A DNA stretch of 64,000 bases from Ascoidea asiatica (Eukaryota > Ascomycota > Saccharomycetes > Ascoideales > Ascoideaceae). The DNA lies in the NCBI GenBank assembly GCA_001600695.1, contig BCKQ01000001.1, positions 437,916 through 501,915 on the forward strand, written 5' to 3'. A program made the translations under genes and the position numbers. Each line of letters starts with the position of its first letter. Position 1 is the first letter of the stretch. Shown piece after piece: positions 10,573 to 20,522 of the stretch. A model generated the notes under the pieces. The model was not told where the DNA came from and made no database searches. It was given only the letters and a program-made list of their open reading frames with translations.

Positions 10573-11646
10573 ATGATTCAAATTTGTAAAACAGATCTAT
10601 TATCAAAATCAATTAAATTTGGGTTTAATAGTTCAAGATATTATACTTCAAAAATAAATAATGTTAAAAATAATTTAAATTTTGATTATTATCCAATTCA
10701 TCATTCATTTTTACCAAAATCTCCAAGTAATCCAAAAGAACCAATATTATTCATACATGATATATTTGGTAATAGAAATATTTATTCAAAAGAATGTAAA
10801 GAGTTAGCATTAACTTTAGAAACTCCAATTTATAATTTAAATTTATTTCCATTTTTAAATAATAAAAAAAATTTAAATAATTCATTAAATTTTAAAGATT
10901 TAATGAATTATTTTAAAAAAAATATTTTAAATGAATTAAATTTAAATAAATTTAATTTAATTGGATATGGATTAGGTGGAAAATTATCAATGTTATTAAG
11001 TTTAGATTTAGAAATTAAAAATAAAATTAATAAATTAATTATTATTGATGAAATTCCAAAAAAAAATAATGAAATAATTTTAAAAATTTTAAATAATTAT
11101 ATAAATTCATTAATTTATTTAACAAAAGATAAAAAAATTTTAAAAAAAAATAAAAATTGGGCAGAAGATTGTAAAGAAATTATGTTAAATAAATTTAATA
11201 TTAAAAATAATTATATACAAAATTATTTATTATTAAATTTAACAAATAAATTCAATTTAAATTTAAATTTAAATTCCAAATATATTGAAAGTTTAATTCC
11301 ATTAGATATTCTTAAAAATTCAATTTCAAATCTTTCAAAATGGCCTTTAACTAATGATAATGATTCTGATAATCAATTTTTAAATTCAACATTATTTTTA
11401 TTAGGTAAAAATTCAGAATATTTAAAAAATCAAGGAATTATAACTGAAGAAATTTATAAATATTATCCTAAAAATACAATTGAATACTTAAATACAAGTC
11501 ATTTTTTAATAGAAGAACAAAATACAAAATTTGTTAATAAAATTTGTGAATTTATTATCAATGATGGAATGCTAGATGAAGAATTAAAAGAACATTATTC
11601 AAAAGAATCAAATGACAATGATGGAACTGTTTGCCATACTATTTAA
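10573..11646 (+). CDS. Alpha/beta-hydrolase-fold mitochondrial protein, EAT1/IMO32-like, probable pseudoenzyme
   Basis: The 357-residue protein has a presequence-like N-terminus (ending RYYTSK) and the order of an alpha/beta hydrolase: an oxyanion-loop segment PILFIHDIFGN (about 57-67), the nucleophile-elbow segment FNLIGYGLGGK (about 127-137), and a C-terminal helix-preceding His in TSHFLIEEQ (H310). Layout and location resemble yeast Imo32/Eat1, whose elbow reads GHSMGG. Here the nucleophile position is glycine (codon GGA at 10969-10971, residue 133), and the HG of the oxyanion loop is HD. The catalytic Ser is therefore missing while the His remains. The frame is intact, so a non-catalytic role or altered chemistry is likelier than a dead gene. 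The family assignment is moderate because the sequence is very diverged. Confidence 0.6.
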   Translation: MIQICKTDLLSKSIKFGFNSSRYYTSKINNVKNNLNFDYYPIHHSFLPKSPSNPKEPILFIHDIFGNRNIYSKECKELALTLETPIYNLNLFPFLNNKKNLNNSLNFKDLMNYFKKNILNELNLNKFNLIGYGLGGKLSMLLSLDLEIKNKINKLIIIDEIPKKNNEIILKILNNYINSLIYLTKDKKILKKNKNWAEDCKEIMLNKFNIKNNYIQNYLLLNLTNKFNLNLNLNSKYIESLIPLDILKNSISNLSKWPLTNDNDSDNQFLNSTLFLLGKNSEYLKNQGIITEEIYKYYPKNTIEYLNTSHFLIEEQNTKFVNKICEFIINDGMLDEELKEHYSKESNDNDGTVCHTI

Positions 11647-12089
11647 ATCCACTTATCTTCTCACATCCTCTTTTCTTCTATATTCGTTACTTTCTCTTAC
11701 TCTTAATACTAATACAATTATAATATTTATTTATATTTCATTCACCAGCAGCAAATTCACCAGATCTTCTTTTGTAGCAATAATTCAAATAAATACCACA
11801 GAGACCGTTTTGGGTAATTCTGCAAACACCGCTAAATCCGCTAAATCCGCCATTCACGTGGCATTCCGAATTTTTATCCGCTTTCCGCTGATTTCTAAGC
11901 AAAAACAGAAAAAGCAGTGAAATATAATTAGAATAATAAACATAATAAACATAATAAATATAATAAATATAATAAAGATAGAAAGATAATAAAGATATAA
12001 ATATGAGACTTAAGCGCTGGAATTAAAAGAAGATAATCGATTCAAATATAAGTATAATTTAATATTCAATTCATTCAGTTATATCCATA
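11647..12089. promoter_or_regulatory. Upstream region of the aldo-keto reductase gene
   Basis: No gene is seen. A GC-richer patch at 11800-11900 contains TTCACGTG (11853-11860, E-box/Cbf1-like) and repeated AAATCCGC words. The orphan word TTAAGCGC is at 12010-12017, about 75 bp before the start codon. An open frame at 11612-11920 runs out of the end of the hydrolase gene in another frame and looks spurious. Confidence 0.45.
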
Positions 12090-12950
12090 ATGTCAATCAC
12101 TTCCAAAACTAAATATTTATTAAATTCAGGTTATGAAATTCCAATAATTGCCTTAGGCGTTTATAAAACAATTGGTAATGATGCTGAAAAAATTGTATAT
12201 GATGCTTTAAATTTAGGTTATAGACATTTTGATTCTGCAGAATTTTATAATAATGAAAGAGAAGTTGTAAATGGTATTAAAAAATGGTTAGATGAAGATA
12301 AAATTAATAGAAAAAGATCTGAAATTTTTTTTACAACTAAAATTTTTGATAATCGTCATGGTTATAATGAAGCAAAAATTGGTATTAAAGAAAGAATTGA
12401 ATTTGCAAAAAAAATAGATTATATTGATTTAATTTTAATTCATTCACCAATGTCAAATAAAAAAAAAAGATTAGAAACTTGGAAAGCATTACAAGAATCT
12501 GTTAATTCTGGAAAAGTTAAATCAATTGGTGTTTCAAATTTTGGTATTAATCATATTGAAGAAATTTTAAATTTTAATGATTTAAAAATTAAACCTTGTG
12601 TTAATCAAATTGAATTAAATCCATGGTTAATGAGATCTGAATTAGTTAATTATTGTAAATCAAAAAATATTTTACTTGAAGCTTATTCTCCATTAACAAG
12701 AGGTATAAGAATTAATGATCCTGAAATTACAAAATTTTCAAAAAAATATAATAAATCAAATGCTCAAATTTTATTACGTTGGTCAATTGATCAAGGTTTT
12801 ATAACTTTACCAAAAACTGTAACTAAAGAAAGAGCAAAAGAAAATTTAGATATTTTTAATTTTGATTGTGATTTATCTTCTTTAAGTCATCCAAATGATT
12901 ATTATGTTTCTGCAACTCATTGGGATCCAACAACTTATATAGATCCATAA
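12090..12950 (+). CDS. Aldo-keto reductase, YJR096W-like
   Basis: NADPH-dependent reductase of carbonyl compounds, probably cytosolic. The 286 residues match the usual AKR length. The catalytic tetrad is complete: Asp48 and Tyr53 in HFDSAEFYNNE, Lys84 in FFTTKIF, His118 in LILIHSP. The barrel signatures ETWKALQESVNSGKVKSIGVSNFG, VNQIELNPW and the cofactor-binding ITLPKTVTKERAKENL are all present. The overall pattern is closest to the YJR096W-type AKR3 enzymes, which act on xylose, arabinose and similar sugars. The true substrate cannot be read from sequence. It is convergent with the sugar-transporter gene, separated by about 170 bp containing an A/T-rich tract. Confidence 0.9.
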   Translation: MSITSKTKYLLNSGYEIPIIALGVYKTIGNDAEKIVYDALNLGYRHFDSAEFYNNEREVVNGIKKWLDEDKINRKRSEIFFTTKIFDNRHGYNEAKIGIKERIEFAKKIDYIDLILIHSPMSNKKKRLETWKALQESVNSGKVKSIGVSNFGINHIEEILNFNDLKIKPCVNQIELNPWLMRSELVNYCKSKNILLEAYSPLTRGIRINDPEITKFSKKYNKSNAQILLRWSIDQGFITLPKTVTKERAKENLDIFNFDCDLSSLSHPNDYYVSATHWDPTTYIDP

Positions 12951-13118
12951 TTTTTAAAGAATAAATTTTTTTTTTTTTTTTTTTTTCATTAAAGTCATAA
13001 AACTAAATTATATAAAAAATCATTAAAAAATAAAAAAAATGAACTGAAAAATTATAGAGTATAATAATTATCAAATATAAAAATTAAAACAAAAGATATT
13101 CAAACCTTGTTATGAATT

Positions 13119-14786
13119 TTAAACATCTTCTGAATGAATTGGAGATTCTTCTTTTTCAAAAGGTTCAATATCCTTGGAACCAGAAACTTTATAAGCTGCA
13201 AGATTATCACCAAAAACTATACCAACTTCTTCTAAAGTATGACCACTTGTTTCTGGGAATAAGAAATAAACAAGTACTAATTCAACAGCAATTATACAAT
13301 CATAAACAATATAATATTTCCATTCAATTGCATCCATAGCAATTGAATTAACAAAACCATTATAAACAAGAACAATTTGATTAACCATTTGAAAAACTGT
13401 GAAACCTTTAGCTCTTAAATAATATGGTAAAATTTCACTAATATATAAAATTGGTAAACCATTTAAACCAAAATCATAAGAAAGGTAATATAAGAAAATC
13501 ATTGCTAAAACACCATTTGCTAAAGATTTATCTTCAAAATTATTTTTTTGATTTAAAGCTGATAAAATTGTCCAAATTACATATGTAATTAACATCATAA
13601 TAAATGAAGAAATAAACATTGTTCTTCTTTTAAATAATAAAGTCATAAATGCAAAACACATTGATAAAACCATATTATAAGTCATTAAACAACCATTAAT
13701 TAATAATTGACGACTTGAACTTGTTATACCAATTGATTCTAATACAAGTACTAAATAATAAGAAACTAAACCATTACCAGATAATTGCATCATTGTTGGT
13801 ACAAGTAATAAAATTAAAGATCTTTTTCTATTTGGAGCAGATTCAAAAAATGCTTTATAACTTGTACTTTTACCAATTTTTTCTTCTTGTAAAACTTGTT
13901 CAATTTCTGCAAGTTCAAAATCAACTAATTTTCCACCAATTAATTCATCACCATTTGCATGATATTTAAGTAATAAATTTCTTGCTTCTTCAAATTTACC
14001 TTTTGAAACTAACCATCTTGGACTTTCAGGAATTAAAAATATACAAAAAAGTTGAGCTAAAGGGAAAAAACCTTGTAATAAAGATGGAGTTCTCCAAGAC
14101 CAACTACCAGAAATATCTTTTGTACCATAAGTAATCCAAGCAGCTAAAACAGCACCAAGATACCAACAAGTATTAAAAAAAGCAGTACAAACTTGACGAT
14201 GAGAAGGATAAGATAATTCAGCAGTTAATGGAGGAGCAGCAACAGCAGCAAAACCATTACCAAAACCAATAATCATTCTTGAAATTAAAAATTGAGCATA
14301 ATTTTTTGTACAAACTTGAATAATTGCACCAATAATCATCATAATATCACCAAAAGCTAAAGCTTTAACTCTACCATATTTATCAATAATAAAAGAAGTA
14401 AAAAATAAAGAAATTATTATACCAAAAGTTACACCATTTGATAAAACACCTAAAATTTGACCAGTTGGATGACCCATTTCAATTTGCCAATTTTCAAGAG
14501 ATTGTAAACTATTCATTATTGAACCATCATAACCAGAATTTGTTGAGGCAATTGAAATTATAAAAATTATAATATTTAACCATCTTAAATGTGGTACATT
14601 AATCCAAGGTTTATCATATGAAGGAGTAACTTTTTCAATTGGAGTAATTTCATCACTCATATTACCAGATAAAATTTTTTCCCAATTTGTTTTTTTTATA
14701 AATTGAACATTATCATTAGGATTATTATTATTATTATTATTATTATTGTTATTTAAATCTGATTGATTTTTTTCATCATTTGACAT
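13119..14786 (-). CDS. MFS sugar transporter, LAC12-like
   Basis: Plasma-membrane sugar/H+ symporter or facilitator. The 555 residues give about 12 transmembrane helices between cytosolic tails. Sugar-porter signatures are visible: GYDGSIMNSLQSL in helix 1 (about 85-97, typical of the Lac12 branch), DKYGR in loop 2-3 (135-139), PESPRWLVSKGK after helix 6 (253-264), and PETSGHTLEEV after helix 12. A poly-Asn stretch lies at 12-22. It most resembles fungal Lac12-type lactose/galactoside permeases, but substrates in this branch vary. No beta-galactosidase lies nearby, so no lactose role is claimed. It shares a 2.35-kb divergent promoter region with the MCH1-like transporter. Confidence 0.85.
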   Translation of the reverse strand: MSNDEKNQSDLNNNNNNNNNNNPNDNVQFIKKTNWEKILSGNMSDEITPIEKVTPSYDKPWINVPHLRWLNIIIFIISIASTNSGYDGSIMNSLQSLENWQIEMGHPTGQILGVLSNGVTFGIIISLFFTSFIIDKYGRVKALAFGDIMMIIGAIIQVCTKNYAQFLISRMIIGFGNGFAAVAAPPLTAELSYPSHRQVCTAFFNTCWYLGAVLAAWITYGTKDISGSWSWRTPSLLQGFFPLAQLFCIFLIPESPRWLVSKGKFEEARNLLLKYHANGDELIGGKLVDFELAEIEQVLQEEKIGKSTSYKAFFESAPNRKRSLILLLVPTMMQLSGNGLVSYYLVLVLESIGITSSSRQLLINGCLMTYNMVLSMCFAFMTLLFKRRTMFISSFIMMLITYVIWTILSALNQKNNFEDKSLANGVLAMIFLYYLSYDFGLNGLPILYISEILPYYLRAKGFTVFQMVNQIVLVYNGFVNSIAMDAIEWKYYIVYDCIIAVELVLVYFLFPETSGHTLEEVGIVFGDNLAAYKVSGSKDIEPFEKEESPIHSEDV

Positions 14787-16141
14787 TTTTATTTATGATT
14801 AAAATTAAGTTAATTATGAGTAAGAGATATGTATATAAAGTTAAAAGAATTTAATAGAATTTAATAAAATTTAATAAATATTAAATATTTTTGATTTTTT
14901 TAAAATGAAAAAGAAAAAAAAAAAGAAAATAATAATAAAGAATTAAATGAAAGTATTTATATAATTTCTTTTTTTTATCGAATTTAAGCATTTCAAGAAT
15001 TTAAAATATTTGAAATATTTGAAAGAATTGAAATAATTGAGAGAATTGAAAGAAATGATTTGATTCATTTAATTCAAATATTGAACAAATAAAAGAATTT
15101 TAGATTAAACGATTAAAAAAAATAATGACTTTAAAAATATAAAATCGTGTAGTTTCGGTGAATAAAGAAGAAGAAATAAAAGAAATAATTGAATAAAGAT
15201 AATATATTAATATTGAATTTTTATAATATATTAGGGATAATAAAAGTATAATAAAGAATTTAAAGTTATAAACATCTGGGGAAGAGATTAGTTTACCCCA
15301 TTTATAAATGTTGATTATTTATGATTATTAGCATAATTAAAATAAATTAAAAGATTAAAAATTATGAAAGTTATGAAAGTTATGAGATATAGTTCATTTT
15401 TAGTTATTATAAAATTAATAAAATCCGGAGAATCGGATTAATTGAATAATGTTACAATTTTGATTGTTATTGAAGTGGAGTAAAATTATTTAATATGATA
15501 CTGAAATGAATAGAGAAACAATTTGAATATAAATTATATTTTTATATTTTTGATATTCTACTAATTTTGAAGAAAAATGTAATATTTTTTTGTATCTATT
15601 GGTATTTTTATTGAATATTAAGTTCATTTGAAATTGAAATTGAAATTGAAAGTTATGAAGTTAAGTGAAAGTTAAATAAATATTAAATAAATGTTAAATA
15701 AATATTGAATATGCACTCCACATAAATATGACGTATGGAAGCGTTAACGAAGGTCAGGAAATGAAATCGATATTGAAAGTTAAGATATGAAGTGTCATTG
15801 AAAAGAAGAAAATATTCTTTTAGTTTGATAATTTTATAATAGTATAAATTAAAGTGGATTTTATTGAATTGAATTGTAGATTTATATTGAAACATACTTT
15901 GAGGTAAACTTTCATATTAAAGTTGGTTTAAGTAACGTTACTACTTATAAAAAAAGGGTTTTGAAAGGAATGAAAGAGAATTATTCTTATTTTACACCTA
16001 TTGATGAAATCATAGAATTGAAAATCCTTTACTTAAACAGAATTCCCAAGGGAATATGAAGAGACAAGTAGTTGAATATATCATAGCAGTCTGACTTGAT
16101 GATGATGAATAAATGTAATTAAAGGAATATGAATAAAGAAA

Positions 16142-16172
<31 letters not shown>

Positions 16173-17001
16173 TAAATAATGAATATAAAATCGAGTCAGC
16201 GCTTAAAATCTCATTTTTATGATTCTAGAAATTGATTTCGTGTTTGTTCTTAGAATGACGTAGTGTCTTCTAGAACAATGCTTTATTCTATTTCTTTTCT
16301 TAAGTATGGGAAGTGAACTTTTGTTTATAATTTGAATTAGATATCTTCTTAGTAATAATTAGATATTTCGTTCGAACTACAATCAAAATGTAAACATCCG
16401 CCTCCGTGCCAAGTCCGTAATAATATCCATATCCGTATAGCCAGCCGGGACATGGGATTATAAACCATGTCACGGATTGTCATGTGATCCGTCATGCGCT
16501 ATTCTGTATGTATTATCTTTTCTGCATATTACCGCTTTCCTCCACCTTATCTCCACGTGACTCTTTTTTGATCGGTGCTGCGTTTTTCGTATCTTCACTT
16601 TCTTCACTTTCTCACTCGCTTCGCTGCTTAACGATAACGTTAGATGCTTTTGATAATATTTCATACTTATATTAACCTTATGATATACTGATATACTGAT
16701 ATACTGATATACTGATATACTGATATACATAGAATAGAAGTAAATAGATAGAGATATAGAAATAGATCAAAGATGTTTATTGATTAAGTTATAATTGCTT
16801 TAATATTTATTGCTTTAAATTTCACTAAAAAATATTTATTTTACCTTAATTATATTCATTATTTCATTTATTATATCATTGATTATATCATTGATTATAT
16901 CATTGATTATATCATAAAGTATCTCATGTCAATGATATAATCAATTGCTATCTACTAAAATATAAATAATATAAATCATAGATCATATAAATATAATTGA
17001 A

Positions 17002-17061
<60 letters not shown>

Positions 17062-17141
17062 AATGATAATAATAATATTAACAATAAAATAATCTTCATT
17101 TTAACAATAATCTCATAATTCATACATAGTAAATAAAAAAA
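14787..17141. promoter_or_regulatory. Long divergent intergenic region between two transporter genes
   Basis: No gene is supported in this 2.35-kb region; frames at 15683-15895 and 16470-16730 lack family features. It is AT-rich apart from a GC-rich island at about 16380-16640. The island holds repeated TCCGT/ACGGA words, two adjacent inverted repeats (GACATGG/CCATGTC at 16449-16471 and ACGGAT/ATCCGT at 16472-16492), a Cbf1-type site inside the second (16479-16488), and CACGTGAC at 16554-16561. The orphan word GCGCTTAA is at 16199-16206. Microsatellites: GAAA (16142-16172), TGATATAC in six exact copies (16681-16728), a 12-bp attatatcattg array (about 16863-16915), and AAT then GAA runs (17005-17062). 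Confidence 0.6.
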
Positions 17142-18707
17142 ATGCTAAAATATTTCCCAAAACCAAGAAAATCAACTTCATTAATATTTTCATCTTTAGT
17201 TGCTTTAGTTTCTGGAACACCATATTTTTATTCATATTATTCACAACAATTAATTTTAAAATGTAATTTAAATGGTAAAAAATCTTCAATTTTAACAATT
17301 GCTTTAACTTTAGGTATGTCATTTGGTGGTTTACCAGCTGGAATAATTATTGATAAATTTGGTACTGAATTTTCAAATTTATTATCTTCATTATCTTTAT
17401 TAATTGGTTATTTATTATTATTTTTAATTTATAATCAATTTATAAAAATTAAAATTCTTTTATTCTTAATTTTTTCTTTAATTTTAATTGGTTTTAGTTC
17501 TGTTTTAAGTTTATATTCTTCATTAAAATCAATAACTTCAAATTTTAATTCAAAAAAGGGTATTGCAAATGGTATTTGTTCTGCATGTTTTGGTTTATCT
17601 CCTTTTATTTTCACTTTAATATCTTCAAAGATCTTATCTCATTTTTTTAAAGAAAATAATAATAATAATAATAATAATAATATAAATTCAATTTTAATAT
17701 TCTTAACAATATTTTGTCCATTAATAAATACTTTAGGAATTTTTTTTATTAGAATTATACCTTCAATTAATAATACAATTAATAATACAATTAATAATAC
17801 AATTAATAATAACATCTCCAATGATAATATAAATGAATCAACTTCTTTAATAGATCATTCAGTTTTAAATAATAAACTAAGAAAATCCTCTTTAACTTAT
17901 TCTATAACTTATCCAATAAATAATGATATTGAAACTACAAGTAATAATAATAATAACAGTCCAAGTTTTAAAAAACCTCCAATATTTAAAATTTTATCTT
18001 CAAAATTATTTATTTTAAATTATATAATCTTAGCAATCTTACATTCAACTTGTCAATTATATATACTTCAAATTGGTACAATAATAAATTGTCATTATGA
18101 TTTTTTTAAATATAATAATATAAATAATAATAATAATACCAATTATTCACCAATTTTATCAAAACAACAATGTCAAGCTTTACATGTTTCATTAATTGCA
18201 ATTTCTTCATTTTTTGGTAGAATTTCATCTGGTTTAATTTCTGATATTTTAATTAAAAATTTTAAATTTCAAAGACTTTGGTTAATTTCATTTGCTTCTA
18301 TATTATTTTTTATAACACAATTTAATTTAATTTTTTTAAAAAATTTAAAAAATTTAAATTATATTAGTATTATTTCTGGAATTTCTTTTGGTTTTACATT
18401 TTCAACTTATCCATGTATAATTTCTGATTATTTTGGTTCTGGTCCAAAAAGTAATTATAGTACTATTTGGGGTACAATGACAACTGGTGCTTTTATTATT
18501 GTATTATTAATTTCAAATTATTTTGGTTATAATTATGATAAACAAAGTATAAAAATTATTGAATTTGATAAAAATAATAATAAAATTATTAAAAAAATTT
18601 GTATAAATGGTTATAAATGTTATAATTCAACATTTTATATTACAACTTTTGAATGTTTTTTAGCAATTTTTTTATCTTTATATGCAATTAATTATAGATA
18701 TAAACAT

Positions 18708-18750
<43 letters not shown>

Positions 18751-18758
18751 GAAATTAA
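17142..18758 (+). CDS. MFS transporter, MCH1-like (nodulin-like monocarboxylate-transporter homolog)
   Basis: The 538-residue membrane protein has about 12 hydrophobic helices. N-terminal features fit the nodulin-like/Mch1 branch: VSGTPYFYSYYSQQL in helix 1, then GLPAGIIIDKFG at the helix 2-3 turn. The C-terminal half has FFGRISSGLISDIL, ISGISFGFTFSTYPCIISDYFG and YSTIWGTMTTGAFI, the Mch1 pattern of a pore-lining helix followed by a Tyr-rich segment. S. cerevisiae Mch1 is 486 residues. Here poly-Asn runs lengthen the cytosolic loops (about 167-176 and 208-230) and the C-terminal tail. The substrate is unknown; yeast Mch proteins are not shown to carry monocarboxylates. Its stop codon abuts that of the convergent downstream gene with no base between them. 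Confidence 0.75.
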
Positions 18759-20189
18759 TTAAAATAAATAAGATTCAGAATCTTTTAAAAATTTTTTATA
18801 AGTTAATAATTTAAAAGATTTTGGTAATTTTTTTGAAATTTTTTTATTAAAAATTAAAATATTATCATAATATTCTCTTTGTTGATTAATTGTCATGAAT
18901 TTAAAATTTCTTTCTAAATTTATTGAAATATAATATTGATTAGCATAATTTTTTAAATCATTATAAGTAAGTTGTAAAATTGGAATTTGATCATTATTAT
19001 TTTGAATTTCATTAAAATAAGAATTAAATGCATAATCTAAATTTTGAAAGACATTTTTTTCAAGAATATTTGTAAAAATATGATAATTAGTAATTATATC
19101 ATTATTTAATTCAATTTCATCATTATCATTATTGTTATTATTATTACTAATAATGTTATTAATTGATAATTTATTATTTAAATTTTTAAAATTTAATTGA
19201 GAATGATCAAAATTCCAAAATAAGAAATTATAAATTGAATTTTTATAATCATAATAATTTTTAAAAATTTTTGAATTTATTGGTTTTAATTCAAAATAAT
19301 AAAAATCTAAACCTCTTTTTGGTAAATAACCATTTTCTTCCATTTGTATATAAATTTCATTAATATTTTCATTAAAATTATTATTATTTAAATTTTCAAT
19401 TTTAAATTTTCCAAGATTAATTAAAGTAAATTTATTTTTTGGAATAATATCAGAAATATGATTTGATAAATAATAAGTACCAATTAATTTTTTTTTATTA
19501 TTGGTATTATTATTAGTATTAATATTGGTATTATTATTAGTATTATTATTAATTTTTTGAAAAATTTGAAATTTAATAGTACCTAAACCAAAATTAAATT
19601 CTTTAATTGATAAAGCAATATAAAAATTATAAAAACCATTTGAGATAAATAAATTTTTATTAAAATTAAAAGAATAAATTTCATTAATTGAGATAATATT
19701 TTTATTTTTAAAATATTTAAAATTTTGAAAATTATTATTATTTGTTTGAAAATTTTGAATTTGAAAATTATTTAAATTAAAATAAATTTTTGGAGATTTT
19801 AATAATGAATAAATAAAAAACCAAGAATCAGAAATAAATTCAATTTTATTTAAATTTATATTATTAATATTAATATTAATATTAATATCAGCGGTTAAAA
19901 TTTTTTCAATTGAAATTAAATTTAAATAATTTGAAATTAATTTTCTTTGAAAAAATCTAAAAGAATCTAAAGATTTAATATAATTAATAATTGAAAATAA
20001 TAAATTTTTTGAAATTTTAAAAATATTTAAAATATTTATATTAAAATCATTAATTAAATAATATTTATAAAGTAAATTATTTAAATAATAAAAATGATGA
20101 TTAACAAATTTTAAATTTGGTACTTTTGATAAGATTTGAAGTTTAATTTCTTCAGGTAAATGATTAATTGTTATTTTATTATATGACAT
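18759..20189 (-). CDS. F-box-like protein of unknown specificity
   Basis: The 476-residue protein begins with a probable F-box (INHLPEEIKLQILSKVPNLKFVNHHFYYL, about 8-36), the module that docks substrate adaptors to Skp1 in SCF ubiquitin ligases. The rest has scattered aromatic-rich segments and Asn-rich insertions (about 215-230 and 345-360), then YIQMEENGYLPKRGLDFYYFELKP near 290, but no LRR or WD40 repeat is visible. The general plan resembles several uncharacterised yeast F-box proteins. Assignment rests on the N-terminal motif alone, so a different helical N-terminus is possible. Confidence 0.55.
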   Translation of the reverse strand: MSYNKITINHLPEEIKLQILSKVPNLKFVNHHFYYLNNLLYKYYLINDFNINILNIFKISKNLLFSIINYIKSLDSFRFFQRKLISNYLNLISIEKILTADININININNINLNKIEFISDSWFFIYSLLKSPKIYFNLNNFQIQNFQTNNNNFQNFKYFKNKNIISINEIYSFNFNKNLFISNGFYNFYIALSIKEFNFGLGTIKFQIFQKINNNTNNNTNINTNNNTNNKKKLIGTYYLSNHISDIIPKNKFTLINLGKFKIENLNNNNFNENINEIYIQMEENGYLPKRGLDFYYFELKPINSKIFKNYYDYKNSIYNFLFWNFDHSQLNFKNLNNKLSINNIISNNNNNNDNDEIELNNDIITNYHIFTNILEKNVFQNLDYAFNSYFNEIQNNNDQIPILQLTYNDLKNYANQYYISINLERNFKFMTINQQREYYDNILIFNKKISKKLPKSFKLLTYKKFLKDSESYLF

Positions 20190-20522
20190 TATTATTTGAT
20201 AAGAATATTGAATAGATGATTATATTGAATATGAAAATTAATAGATAAATAAAAGATTTAACTTCATTATTTTTGAAAAAAAAGGAAATGAATAAAGTAT
20301 TTATATTAATTTTGAATAAGAATTATAAGTTCTATCATTTATCATTTATATTTTATATTTTATATTTTATATTTTATTCTATGCAGTTATTGATTAAAAT
20401 AAAATAAAATAGAATAATCAACAAGTGAGAAAGAAAAAAGTGATAAATAAATACAAAACATAAAGATTTGTTGTTGTTAGGAAGGAAAAGGAATTTAAAA
20501 TAGCAAAAAAGAGATACGGGTA

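Noticed and set aside
13119-14786. Lactose-utilisation cluster suggested by the LAC12-like transporter
   Set aside because: No beta-galactosidase or other lactose gene lies nearby, and this transporter branch has diverse substrates.
16470-16730. Minus-strand frame starting with a repeated YQYISISV
   Set aside because: Its start lies in the TGATATAC microsatellite and the rest crosses the putative operator island.
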